This document shows positions 1-7,879 of a DNA stretch of 52,380 bases, one piece after another. The stretch spans positions 1 to 52,380 of the forward strand of contig JAUIFY010000007.1 in the NCBI GenBank assembly GCA_030430245.1, read 5' to 3'. Made by a program: the position numbers and the translations under genes. A model generated the notes under the pieces. The model was given only the letters and a program-made list of their open reading frames with translations, was not told the origin of the DNA and did no database searches. Position 1 is the first letter of the stretch. Every line of letters starts with the position of its first letter. Source of the DNA: a bacterium (GTDB taxonomy: Bacteria > Desulfobacterota > Binatia > UBA12015).

Positions 1-122
1 AAGCCCAACGCCGTCGTGCCCACCGACAGCCCCGTGCCCCGCAGGACCAGGGACGCCCAATCGGCGATCAAGACCTCCGCCGCACCGAGAAGAACGAGCG
101 CAATTCGAAGCAGCCGATTCAC
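1..122 (-). CDS. N-terminal fragment of an unidentified membrane protein
   Basis: Only the first 40 codons lie in the window; the gene runs off the left edge. Reading the minus strand from a GTG at 122 gives an N-terminus VNRLLRIALVLLGAAEVLI, a short basic stretch followed by a hydrophobic segment, as in a signal anchor or first transmembrane helix. The frame stays open to the edge. No clear Shine-Dalgarno is seen. It is divergent from the selenoprotein candidate that starts at 139, so the two probably share a short promoter region. The family cannot be named from this fragment. Confidence 0.45.
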   Translation of the reverse strand, partial: MNRLLRIALVLLGAAEVLIADWASLVLRGTGLSVGTTALG

Positions 123-138
123 GTGCTAGAAATTCCTC

Positions 139-477
139 ATGGCAGCCAAGGTCGATTGGTACTACTTCCGCAAAGGTTGAATGTCGTGCACCCGCGCGTC
201 CAGGTTTCTGGACGCTCAGAACATTGAACCCGAGGAGACGATTCCAGCAAGCCGAAAGCTCGGACGCTCGGACGCCGCCGCGATGGCCAAGGCGGCGAGG
301 AGGATCGTCGTCGCCAAAGGCAAGAAGGTCTCCGAGTTCGCCGGGGGCTCCGCCGACAGCGACGCGGTCGACGCAATGCTCGGCCCGACCGGCAATCTGC
401 GCGCCCCGACGATCCGCGCCGGCACGACGGTCTTGGTCGGATTCAACGAGGACGTGTTCGCCGAGCACCTCGGCTGA
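139..477 (+). CDS. ArsC/Spx-like thioredoxin-fold protein, probable selenoprotein (in-frame UGA at 178-180)
   Basis: From ATG 139 the frame reads MAAKVDWYYFRKG, then TGA, then MSCTRASRFLDAQ and on to a stop at 475-477, giving 112 residues if the TGA is read. The first half matches the beta1-loop-alpha1 start of ArsC/Spx proteins, where a CxxC or CxxS redox motif follows a Tyr/Lys/Gly stretch. The TGA sits exactly at the first catalytic Cys, giving Sec14-x-x-Cys17, a UxxC motif typical of selenoproteins. The C-terminal part includes the family's TIRAGTTVLVGF region before the end. A hairpin immediately after the TGA fits a bacterial SECIS element. Starting at ATG 181 instead would remove the strand and the active site. 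The alternative is a nonsense mutation, but the rest of the frame is intact. The substrate is unknown. No sel genes are in this window. Confidence 0.8.
178..215 (+). promoter_or_regulatory. Candidate bacterial SECIS element (UGA plus downstream hairpin)
   Basis: Fifteen bases after the UGA (178-180) lies a perfect 8-bp stem, GCGTCCAG at 196-203 with CTGGACGC at 208-215, closed by the four-base loop GTTT at 204-207. Bacterial SECIS elements recognised by SelB lie inside the coding region just after the UGA and carry a G, usually followed by U, at the start of the apical loop. This hairpin has both, at a distance close to that in E. coli fdhF. The stem is perfect even though it must also encode protein. 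Confidence 0.75.
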
Positions 478-519
478 GGCGAATCCTGCCCGGCGGCGCG
501 TGTTTTCGGCCTCCGCCGT

Positions 520-885
520 CTACTCGAACCACACCTCGATCTCGTACCCATCCGGGTCCCGCACGTACGCGTACGGGAGCCCCGGCCCATGGTCCCCGCG
601 CGCGACCAACGTCGCCCCGGCGGATTCGAGCTCCCGCACCGCGTCGTCGATGTCGTCGGGCGACACCAGGCGGAACCCGAAGTGCCGGACGTGCTCCCCC
701 TCGGGCTGCGTCGGGGTTCCCTTCTCGAAGGCCAGGACGTCGTGCGGCCCCGGACCGAGCACCTGCGCCCAGCCGTCGCCCCGGGCGTACTCCTTGGCCC
801 CGAAGACCGTCTCGTAGAAGCGCACCGCGCGGTCGACGTCCGCGACCGTCAGCGCGATGTGCGTGAGCCCGTGCGTTCGGATCAT
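520..885 (-). CDS. VOC (glyoxalase/dioxygenase superfamily) protein
   Basis: A 121-residue single-module vicinal-oxygen-chelate protein. The N-terminus contains THIALTVADVDRAVRFYE, the first beta-alpha-beta unit, with metal-ligand candidate His9. A second module supplies His68 (HVRHFGFRL) and Glu115 in the closing DPDGYEIEVW strand, so three of the usual metal ligands are visible. The ATG at 885 is chosen because the conserved fold begins there and GGGGGAC precedes it; the upstream 44 codons are arginine/proline-rich and not family-like. It lies 163 nt downstream of the radical SAM gene on the same strand and may end that operon. Function could be a lyase, isomerase or extradiol-type dioxygenase; the substrate cannot be assigned. 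Confidence 0.85.
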   Translation of the reverse strand: MIRTHGLTHIALTVADVDRAVRFYETVFGAKEYARGDGWAQVLGPGPHDVLAFEKGTPTQPEGEHVRHFGFRLVSPDDIDDAVRELESAGATLVARGDHGPGLPYAYVRDPDGYEIEVWFE

Positions 886-1048
886 GTTCCGAGTCCCCCA
901 TTCGAGGCCGGACGCCGCACACGGCGCAGGCCCGATGGCGACCTCGGTTGATCCCGCCGGCAGACCACGCGGTTGCCATCTTCGGCACGGGCGGTCAACC
1001 CGAGAACGGCGAACCACGAGGATCGCGCGCGGGAGCCGCCGACCCCGC

Positions 1049-2359
1049 TCAGTAGGTCATGCCGCGGTCGCGCAGGTAGCCCTGGATCGTGCGGATGTCG
1101 GCGACGATCTCGTGGCGACGGCGGCCGGGGCCCCAGGGCGTGTGCTCGGCGTAGGCGAACGGCAGGCCCACGTCCTCGTCGTCGCCAAAGCGGTAGACGA
1201 GGTGGGCGTGCTTCGAGAGGTCCGTGTCGATCCACTGGATGCCGTAGGCCTCGGCGTTCTCGTAGATCGGCGAGCCGGGAACCGGGTCGAACCCGGAGAC
1301 CGCGACGTAGTCGGGCTCGACCTCCTCGAGAAACCGGATGGTGCGGTCGACGACCGCCGACGTCTCGCCGGGCAGGCCGAAGATCAGGCACACCTTCACG
1401 CGGATGCCGTACTTCTTCAGGAGCTCGATGAACGCGCGATTCGCGGCGACGCTCTTCGAAGGCTTGTTGATGATGCGCAGCACGTCGTCGGACTCGACGT
1501 TCTCGAGGCCGAGCGCGAGCTCGCGGCAGCCGGACTCGGCGGCCGCCTTCACGAGCTCCTCGGAGGCGATCGTCACGGTCTGTCCGCGCCACGCGACGCC
1601 GCCCTTCCCGATCGCCTCGAGGTACGGAAGGCCGGTCTTGGGGCTCACCGGGACGCAGACCTCGTCGCGCAGGTTCACTCCCTCGACGCCGTACGTCCGC
1701 TTCAGGTACTCGATCTCGGCCGTGATCTGCTCGGGCGTGCGGTACTCGAACTTACTCGGGTTGTTGTAGACGCAGAACCGGCACCCGAAGCTGCAGCCGC
1801 GCGAGAAGTAGACGCCGGTGCCGGCGAATCCGCCGTATTGCGAGAAGTGCTGGTCGTTCACGATGCGCGCCGCCGGGAGGAACTCGCGGCGTGCGTGGCC
1901 GTACTCCGAGAAGTGAAAGCGCTCCGCGGAGCGATACACGCTCTGCAACCGACCGGCGGCGAGGTCCTCGAAGGCGCGTACGATCAGCTCCTCGGCCGTG
2001 CCCACCAACGAGACGTCGAAGACCTCCGAGGCCTCGTCCGTGCAGCGATCGACGTGGTTCCCCCCCGCGAAGTGCAGACTCTTCGGATACTTCGCACGCA
2101 ATCGTCGGACGAGGTCGTACACCTCGAGCGCGTCGGCCGACTTCATCACCCAGTAGAAGTAGACGTCGTGCTCGGGGATGTCGGCGACGTCGGGCGTCTC
2201 TCCGCTCGCCGCCGCGGCGCGCAGGTCGAACATCTCGACCGAGACGCCCGGGACGCGATCCTCCATGAACGTCGCGTAGTAGAGCTCCCAAAGGGGCTGC
2301 AGCTTGAGAGGATCCTTCCAGTACGCCCACGAGGGCACGACGACACAGACGCTCGACAT
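1049..2359 (-). CDS. Cobalamin-type (B12-binding-like) radical SAM enzyme
   Basis: A 436-residue protein. Residues 1-150 resemble the Rossmann-like cobalamin-binding region of class B radical SAM enzymes (CVVVPSWAYW, then HDVYFYWVMKSAD), although the DxHxxG cobalamin-ligand motif is absent. The radical SAM core carries the [4Fe-4S] motif Cys189-x3-Cys193-x2-Cys196 in SRGCSFGCRFC, followed by GVEGVNLRDE, LALGLENVESDDVL and IFGLPGET elements of the barrel. The C-terminus continues in an HTPWGPGRRRHE region. The start ATG at 2357-2359 overlaps the stop of the PhyH gene (TGATG), so the two are translationally coupled. Such enzymes do methylations, rearrangements or cyclisations in natural-product and cofactor pathways; the substrate here is unknown. 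Confidence 0.9.
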   Translation of the reverse strand: MSSVCVVVPSWAYWKDPLKLQPLWELYYATFMEDRVPGVSVEMFDLRAAAASGETPDVADIPEHDVYFYWVMKSADALEVYDLVRRLRAKYPKSLHFAGGNHVDRCTDEASEVFDVSLVGTAEELIVRAFEDLAAGRLQSVYRSAERFHFSEYGHARREFLPAARIVNDQHFSQYGGFAGTGVYFSRGCSFGCRFCVYNNPSKFEYRTPEQITAEIEYLKRTYGVEGVNLRDEVCVPVSPKTGLPYLEAIGKGGVAWRGQTVTIASEELVKAAAESGCRELALGLENVESDDVLRIINKPSKSVAANRAFIELLKKYGIRVKVCLIFGLPGETSAVVDRTIRFLEEVEPDYVAVSGFDPVPGSPIYENAEAYGIQWIDTDLSKHAHLVYRFGDDEDVGLPFAYAEHTPWGPGRRRHEIVADIRTIQGYLRDRGMTY

Positions 2360-3291
2360 CAATCCACCTCTCCGACCGGCTCGAGGAGCTCCGCGGCGTT
2401 TCGCTGTCGCGAGTCGAGACGGGCGAGATCCGCCGCGCGGATCCTCGCGCGCGCTCCGCCGCCGCCGTACTCGTCGTGCACGACGAAGTTCAGAATCAGG
2501 AGCGTCCGGTCGCGCGACGTCGCCTTCAGGCGCCGGTGGAAGCCCGACGTGTCTTCGAGCAGGACGTCGCCGGCGCGCGCCCCGTGCGTGACGAGTCGAT
2601 CGGCACCGTACCGGCGACGGATGAGATCCTCGGAGGCGCGCGCGGCGACGTCCCATCCTTCGATCCGATCTCGATGACTCGCGCGCACGAACTGATGCGG
2701 ACCGGCGCCCACGTCGGTGTCGTGAACGTGAACGAACGCCTTCACCATCGACGTGCTGTTCCCGTCGACGTGGAACTCCTCGGTGTCGAAGGGCCGCAGC
2801 CCGTTCACCAGACTCCGCGTGAGCTTCACGAACCCGAGCAAGGGAGGGCAGTCGAGGTACGCCCCCGCGAGATCGAGCAGCCGGTGATCGAACGCGATGT
2901 CGACCAGGCCTGGAACCGTGACGAGAGGATCCGCGACGTTCACCGCACTCGTGAGGTGTCGGTAGTGATCCACCCCCCGGGCGAGATCGCGGTCGTCGAG
3001 GCGCGTCGCCTCTCGGTAGTCGGCCTCGTCCGGAAGACCGGCCACCCGAGCAGGGCGTTGGAGGTTCCGCCCGGTCGAGCAGAACGAGTCGACCTTGCGC
3101 TCGATGGCGGACGCCATCTCGGCGGGCACGTGTCCCGGCAGGAACGCGAACCCGTCGCGACGGAGGCGGCCCAGCGTGTCGGCCTGCATTGCGGCGACCC
3201 GGTCCAGAAGTGCCGTCAGGTCGGCAAATTTGTCCCGCCGCTGCCGCCGCTCGCGCTCGAATCGCTCGGTGCCCACTGCCGGAATGCTCAT
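2359..3291 (-). CDS. PhyH-family Fe(II)/2-oxoglutarate dioxygenase
   Basis: A 310-residue phytanoyl-CoA dioxygenase-family protein. After a basic helical N-terminus, RLRRDGFAFLPGHVP matches the start of the PhyH domain. The iron site is visible as His174-x-Asp176 in EEFHVDGNST and the distal His252 in LEDTSGFHRR; a nearby Arg in SRDRTLL may bind 2-oxoglutarate. I chose ATG 3291 (MSIPAVGTERF) because GGTGG precedes it; an ATG eight codons upstream (3315) is also possible. It is coupled by a one-base overlap to the downstream radical SAM gene and follows the SDR gene by 54 nt. Family members hydroxylate lipids, amino acids or natural products; this one probably acts with its operon partners. 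Confidence 0.88.
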   Translation of the reverse strand: MSIPAVGTERFERERRQRRDKFADLTALLDRVAAMQADTLGRLRRDGFAFLPGHVPAEMASAIERKVDSFCSTGRNLQRPARVAGLPDEADYREATRLDDRDLARGVDHYRHLTSAVNVADPLVTVPGLVDIAFDHRLLDLAGAYLDCPPLLGFVKLTRSLVNGLRPFDTEEFHVDGNSTSMVKAFVHVHDTDVGAGPHQFVRASHRDRIEGWDVAARASEDLIRRRYGADRLVTHGARAGDVLLEDTSGFHRRLKATSRDRTLLILNFVVHDEYGGGGARARIRAADLARLDSRQRNAAELLEPVGEVD

Positions 3292-3345
3292 CGTGCCACC
3301 CCGGGCCGAATGCACCGCAAGGAGCGTGCCGTCGTCATCCCCACC

Positions 3346-4329
3346 TCAGACCCGGGCCCGCTCTCGGTTCTTCCGATACCAATCGAGGGTGTCGCCGAGC
3401 CCCTCCTCGAGGGACACCCGCGCCTCGAACCCGAGGCGCCGACGCGCGCGCTCTGCCGAGAACCTTCGCTTCTGCACGCTCCGCGGGCGGCCCGGGACGT
3501 GCTCGATGCGGGCATCGCGCCAACCCTCCAGGCGCAGGAGCCGATCGAGAATCCCGTTCACCGAATGGGCCTCGCCGGCCGCGACGTTGAACGCCTCGAA
3601 CCCGTCGACGTCGAGCGCGAGGAGACTCGCGTCGACGACGTCTCGCGCATGGATCAGATCGCGCTCGTCGTCCCCGGTTCCCCACACCTCGATCGGGTCC
3701 TGCCGCTCGACGACCCGGCGGAGAAGCGCCGGAAGGAAATGCCCCTCATCAAACGAAAAGTTGTCGTGCGCGCCGTAGATCATGGTGGGCCGCAGCGCGA
3801 CGAACGAGGTCTTCCCTTCCGATCGCTCCGCGAGGTACCGGGCCTGGACCTCGAGGAACCGGGTCGCCCAGCCGAGGTACGTCCAGTTCGGGGGAGGCTC
3901 GCCATCGAACATCTGCTCCTCCCCGAGCTCGCCGTCGACGCCGGGGTAGCCCGTCGTGCTGCTCAGGAAGACCACCTTCGCGACCCCGGCGCGGAACGCG
4001 GCCTCGCAGACGGAGGTCGTCACGGCCATCTGGTCCTGGACCGGCCCGACCGGGTCCCGGGCCAGCACCGGAGCGGTCGCGACGACGCCAGCGAAGAGAA
4101 GGACGTAGTCGATCCCGTCCATCGACGCCGCGGCCGCGGCGGGATCCCGGAGGTCCGCCCGGCAGTGCTCGATGTTTCCCGCCCGCACGGCAGGATCGCG
4201 AGAAAGGCTGACGGCACGGACGTTTACGCCGGGCCGATCGGCCAGACGCGCGAGCGCGTGGGAGCCGACCAGGCCACTCGCGCCGAGGACCAGGTAGGTT
4301 CCGGTTGGAACGGACGGCTCGTCGGGCAC
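3346..4329 (-). CDS. Extended SDR, NAD-dependent epimerase/dehydratase-like, lacking YxxxK
   Basis: A 327-residue protein with the Rossmann motif Gly16-x-x-Gly19-x-x-Gly22 (VLGASGLVG), a conserved DYVLLFAGV strand, the SST region (VVFLSSTTGYPG), LRPTMIYGAHDNF and RDLIHARDVVDASLLAL, all features of UDP-sugar epimerase/dehydratase-type SDRs. The oddity is the catalytic segment: where YxxxK is expected the protein reads TYLGWATRF, and no YxxxK exists anywhere in it. It may bind NAD and a sugar nucleotide but use altered chemistry, or be non-catalytic. As the first minus-strand gene of the SDR-PhyH-radical SAM-VOC run, divergent from infC, it is probably transcribed from 4330-4450. Confidence 0.85.
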   Translation of the reverse strand: MPDEPSVPTGTYLVLGASGLVGSHALARLADRPGVNVRAVSLSRDPAVRAGNIEHCRADLRDPAAAAASMDGIDYVLLFAGVVATAPVLARDPVGPVQDQMAVTTSVCEAAFRAGVAKVVFLSSTTGYPGVDGELGEEQMFDGEPPPNWTYLGWATRFLEVQARYLAERSEGKTSFVALRPTMIYGAHDNFSFDEGHFLPALLRRVVERQDPIEVWGTGDDERDLIHARDVVDASLLALDVDGFEAFNVAAGEAHSVNGILDRLLRLEGWRDARIEHVPGRPRSVQKRRFSAERARRRLGFEARVSLEEGLGDTLDWYRKNRERARV

Positions 4330-4453
4330 CCTTGGTTTTCGTCTCCCCCGGCAAAACCGATTAGGGCGCGGAAATCCTCGGAAAAGTGCTGTTTGTTCAC
4401 CTCGTTTCCTGTGCTAATCCGTCAGTTCTCGGCGAGGAAAGACAAGGAGATCT

Positions 4454-5095
4454 ATGCACAGACCGCGTGGGCCGCGTTTCATGCCGGTGAGGCCCGATGA
4501 GACACACCGCACAAACCGTCAGATCCGAGTTCCGCAGGTTCGCCTGATCGGAGCCCAGGGAGAGCAGGTCGGGGTCGTTTCGACCGACGAGGCGATGAAG
4601 ATGGCGCAGGACGCCGGACTCGACCTCGTCGAAGTCGCCCCGGGCGCCAGCCCCCCGGTTTGTCGTCTGCTCGACTACGGCAAGTTCCGCTACTCGAAGC
4701 AGAAGAAGGACGCCGAGGCGAAGAAGAAGCAGCACATCACCCAGGTGAAGGAGCTGCGCGTGCGTCCGGGAACGGACGTGAACGACCTTCAACGCCAGAT
4801 GAAGAAGGCGCAGGCCTTCCTCGAGGACGGCCAACGCGTGAAGTTCACCTTGCGCTTCCGGGGCCGCGAGATGGCGCACCAGGACATCGGGCGGAAGAAG
4901 CTCACGTCGCTCGCCGAGCAGCTCGAGGAGTACGGCTGGGTCGAGGTCTCGCCACGAACCGAAGGCCGGGTGATGCACCTCGTGATGGCGCCGGGACAGA
5001 AGAAGGCGAAGATCACGAAGGGCGGCGGCAGCAGCGCCGGCCCCGCCAAGTCGGAGGCGAAGCCGCCACCGGCGAACCAGCCCGCCAGCAGCTGA
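4454..5095 (+). CDS. infC: Translation initiation factor IF-3
   Basis: A 213-residue IF-3. The N-domain contains NRQIRVPQVRLIG, DLVEVAPGASPPVCRLLDYG and the lysine-rich linker helix; the C-domain contains VKELRVRPGTD, LRFRGREMAHQDIG and VEVSPRTEGRVMHLVMAP. It binds the 30S subunit and checks start-codon selection. The start is an ordinary ATG with a strong AAGGAG six bases upstream, unlike the AUU of enterobacterial infC, so IF-3-sensitive start-codon autoregulation looks unlikely. A tail of about 30 residues rich in Lys, Ala and Pro extends beyond the core (E. coli IF-3 is 180 residues). The usual partners rpmI and rplT do not follow; the next gene is convergent, 44 bp away. Confidence 0.98.
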   Translation: MHRPRGPRFMPVRPDETHRTNRQIRVPQVRLIGAQGEQVGVVSTDEAMKMAQDAGLDLVEVAPGASPPVCRLLDYGKFRYSKQKKDAEAKKKQHITQVKELRVRPGTDVNDLQRQMKKAQAFLEDGQRVKFTLRFRGREMAHQDIGRKKLTSLAEQLEEYGWVEVSPRTEGRVMHLVMAPGQKKAKITKGGGSSAGPAKSEAKPPPANQPASS

Positions 5096-5139
5096 CGCGC
5101 GGCGCCCGAGCGCCGGCGCGCCGTGCGCTCAACGCCGCG

Positions 5140-6297
5140 TCACCAGAGGCCGCCGAGAAAGCCGGCGCTCTCGATGTTGCGGGGTGCCAGGACGTCCACA
5201 CGGGCGACTTCCTCCTGCCCCCGCACGAGAACGACCGCACCGACGATCTGCCCCTGCGTCACCGGCGCGCGCACCTGGCCCGGCACCCGCACCTCGACCG
5301 CCAGCTCGCTCGCGTCTTCCTTGGAGAGCAGCAGGCGTAGGCCCTCGGCCGCGCGCCCCCGAAAGAACGACTCGGCCCCGCCCGCGACGGAGATCTGCGC
5401 CCCCACCTCCTCACCCTCCCGAACCGGCTCGACGAAGCGATAGCCGTCGAACCCGTAGTCGAGGAGCCGGGAGGCCTCCCCGAGGCTCGAACGCTTGCCC
5501 GCCGCCCCCATCACGACGGCCACGAGCTCGAGGCCGTCGCGCTCCGCCGTCGCGACGACGCCGAAGCCGGAGAGATTGATGAACCCGGTCTTCAGACCGG
5601 TGATGCCCGGGTACCAGTGCAGAAGCCAGTTCGTGGTGCGGAGCGTGAACGAGCCGTCGCGAAACGGCGCCTCCTTCGTGCCCGCCCACGTCCACACCTC
5701 CGGGTACGCGCGAAGCGCGATGGCCGCTTGCGCAAGGTCGCGGGGACTCGTGAGATCGACCGCCTGGCCCTGGCTCGGAGGAAGGCCGTGGACGCTCTGG
5801 ATTCGCGTCTGCGTCATGCCGAGCGAGCGAGCCTTCGCGTTCATGCGCTCGACGAACCCGGAGACACTTCCCCCGACGTGCTCGGCCACCGCCACGGCCG
5901 CATCGTTGGCGGACCCCACGAGCACGGCCTCGAGGAGGTCGCGGAGGGGGAAGCGCTCGCCTTCCGCGAGCCAGACCTGGGTTCCACCCATGCTCTCGGC
6001 CCACTTCGACGCGACGACGGAGTCGTCGAGCGAGACCTCTCCCGCAGCGACCGCATCCATCACCACGAGCACCGTGATGATCTTCACCATCGACGCGGGA
6101 GGCCACGCGAGGTTCTCGTTCTTCGCGAAGAGCACCTGGCCCGTCGTCATCTCGACCAGGATCGCGCCCCGGTAGGGATGGATCCCGCCCACGTCCGGAG
6201 TGGGCTCGGGCGTCGCCCCCGACGCGACGTCCCCACGCACGAGCGCGAGCACGAAGCCCAGGACCGCCAACCACTTCCTCACGCCCGTCTGACCCAT
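5140..6297 (-). CDS. D-alanyl-D-alanine carboxypeptidase (PBP5/6-type)
   Basis: A 385-residue serine-type penicillin-binding protein (peptidase S11). An N-terminal hydrophobic stretch ending near VASGA is a signal peptide. The catalytic triad motifs are all present: Ser69-x-x-Lys72 (PPASMVKI), Ser129-Ala-Asn131 (VGSANDAAV) and Lys236-Thr-Gly238 (GLKTGFI). The C-terminal region (EEVGAQISVAGG to the IVGAVVLVRG strands) matches the beta-rich PBP5 C domain, and a final hydrophobic FLGGLW could be a weak membrane anchor. It trims the terminal D-Ala from peptidoglycan pentapeptides in the periplasm. It is convergent with infC and divergent from ccmA. Confidence 0.95.
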   Translation of the reverse strand: MGQTGVRKWLAVLGFVLALVRGDVASGATPEPTPDVGGIHPYRGAILVEMTTGQVLFAKNENLAWPPASMVKIITVLVVMDAVAAGEVSLDDSVVASKWAESMGGTQVWLAEGERFPLRDLLEAVLVGSANDAAVAVAEHVGGSVSGFVERMNAKARSLGMTQTRIQSVHGLPPSQGQAVDLTSPRDLAQAAIALRAYPEVWTWAGTKEAPFRDGSFTLRTTNWLLHWYPGITGLKTGFINLSGFGVVATAERDGLELVAVVMGAAGKRSSLGEASRLLDYGFDGYRFVEPVREGEEVGAQISVAGGAESFFRGRAAEGLRLLLSKEDASELAVEVRVPGQVRAPVTQGQIVGAVVLVRGQEEVARVDVLAPRNIESAGFLGGLW

Positions 6298-6357
6298 TCG
6301 CGACGCCCGCGTCCTACACTGGAAACTTCGCCGGGGCTAGGCAAGACTGCCCCGACC

Positions 6358-7119
6358 ATGGAGGGCGCTCGCGACACCCCCATCCGTGCGCGCTCCCTGG
6401 CGAAGTCGTACGGGCTGCTGCCCGTTCTGCGAGGCATCGACCTCGAGGTCGAGCGGGGCGAGTGCCTCGCCCTTCTGGGTGCGAACGGCGCCGGCAAGAG
6501 CACGCTCCTGCGGGTTCTCGCGGGAGTGGCTCGACCGAGCAAGGGCGAGCTCGCCCTTTTCGGGACGTCGTGCCACCCGGAGCGCCCCTCGCGCGAGATC
6601 CTCGCCCGGATCGGCTTCGTCGGCCACGAGCCACTGGTCTACCGCGACCTCACTCCCCGGCAGAATCTCGACTTCTTCGCGCAGCTCTATCGCGTGGGAA
6701 CGACGTCGGCGGAGCGCGCGGAGCGCATCGACCGCGCGATCGAGAGCGTGCGCCTCGAGCGCCACGCCGATCGCGACGTGCGCACGCTCTCGCGTGGCAC
6801 GCTCCAACGCCTCGCCCTCGCGCGGGCGAGCCTGCACGCGCCCGAGCTCCTTCTGCTCGACGAGCCGTTCACGGGACTGGACGCTCCGGGGCGCGAGCGC
6901 TTCACGGCGTCGCTCGCATCCTTGCACGCGGGTGGGACGACCATCGCGATGGTGAGCCACGACTTCACCGAGGTCAACGCCCTGTCGACCCGTGCGATCG
7001 TGCTCCGGGGCGGACGGATGGCGGCCGATCTCTCGCCCGTCCCCCCCCAGCCCGAGCTCAGCGAACGATACCGCGAGCTCGTCGACGACGGATCACGCGA
7101 TGTGGGCGATCGTTCGTAA
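6358..7119 (+). CDS. ccmA: Heme exporter ATP-binding protein CcmA
   Basis: A 253-residue ABC ATPase with Walker A at residues 41-49 (GANGAGKST), Q-loop region GHEPLVYRDLT, signature LSRGTLQRLALARA, Walker B LLLLDEPFTGLD and switch histidine AMVSHD. The identity rests mostly on context: the next genes are the CcmB permease, CcmC and CcmD. With CcmB and CcmC it powers release of holo-CcmE in system I cytochrome c maturation at the inner membrane. The ATG at 6358 begins 60 bp after the divergent carboxypeptidase start. It overlaps ccmB by 20 bp. Confidence 0.93.
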   Translation: MEGARDTPIRARSLAKSYGLLPVLRGIDLEVERGECLALLGANGAGKSTLLRVLAGVARPSKGELALFGTSCHPERPSREILARIGFVGHEPLVYRDLTPRQNLDFFAQLYRVGTTSAERAERIDRAIESVRLERHADRDVRTLSRGTLQRLALARASLHAPELLLLDEPFTGLDAPGRERFTASLASLHAGGTTIAMVSHDFTEVNALSTRAIVLRGGRMAADLSPVPPQPELSERYRELVDDGSRDVGDRS

Positions 7120-7759
7120 GGACCTGTCGATCGAGCGAAGGACCGGCGAGATGCTCACCTCGCTGTTCCTGCTCGCGCTGCTCGTGATCCTGCTGTTCGC
7201 GTTCAGCCTCGAGCCCGATCGTCTCCGGGGCCCTGAGTTCGTCGCGGGACTGCTCTGGACCACGTTGCTGCTCGCCGGCACCCTCACGCTGAACCGGTCG
7301 TTCGTCCTCGAGCGCGAGCTCGGCGCGTGGACCGCGCTCGCCCTCGCCCCGGTCGACCGCGGATCGATCTACCTCGGCAAGGTCATCGCGAACCTGATCT
7401 TCCTTCTCGCGGCCTCCGTGCTCCTGCTGCCGCTGATCGCGGTGCTCCTCGGCACGAAGGGCATCGCGCCGACTCCACTCCTGCCGTTGTCGGTCTTCCT
7501 CGGCGTTCTGGGCATCGCCGCCATCGGCACGCTCTTCTCCGCGATGGCGAGCCGCACGCGCGCGCGGGAGGTGCTGCTCCCGCTCCTGTCGTTCCCCGTC
7601 CTCGCACCGCTCCTCATCGGCGCCGCGCGCACGACGACGGCCGGGCTCGCCGGCGAGGAGCTCGAGCAGATCTCCTCGTGGATGCTCCTCCTCGGCGGCT
7701 TCGACCTCGTGTTCCTGACCGCCGGCTGGATGCTCTTCGACGTCGTCCTCGAAGATTGA
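7100..7759 (+). CDS. ccmB: Heme exporter permease CcmB
   Basis: A 219-residue polytopic membrane protein with six hydrophobic segments. The opening MWAIVRKDLSIERRTGEML is typical of CcmB, as are RSFVLERELGAWTALALAPVDR and LGTLFSAMASRTRAREVLLPLL-type stretches later (here IGTLFSAMASRTRAREV). The ATG at 7100 lies inside the end of ccmA, a 20-bp overlap that suggests translational coupling. CcmB pairs with CcmA as the membrane subunit of the system I heme-handling ABC complex. Confidence 0.95.
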   Translation: MWAIVRKDLSIERRTGEMLTSLFLLALLVILLFAFSLEPDRLRGPEFVAGLLWTTLLLAGTLTLNRSFVLERELGAWTALALAPVDRGSIYLGKVIANLIFLLAASVLLLPLIAVLLGTKGIAPTPLLPLSVFLGVLGIAAIGTLFSAMASRTRAREVLLPLLSFPVLAPLLIGAARTTTAGLAGEELEQISSWMLLLGGFDLVFLTAGWMLFDVVLED

Positions 7760-7879
7760 GCGCGGGCCGAACCGGCGAAGGCTTCGCGGCACGACGGATC
7801 TCCGAGAGTCACGGATTCGCATACGCGGCAAGCTCCTTCTCGCTTGAGTTTCCAGCGGGTGGCTGGTTGGCTTTTCGCC

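Noticed and set aside
181..477. Independent 98-residue gene starting at ATG 181.
   Set aside because: That start lies right after the UGA and removes the first beta strand and the active-site residue; the intact family N-terminus is encoded in the same frame from 139.
4454..4460. Non-ATG (AUU) infC start as in enterobacteria.
   Set aside because: A normal ATG with AAGGAG at the right spacing is present at 4454.
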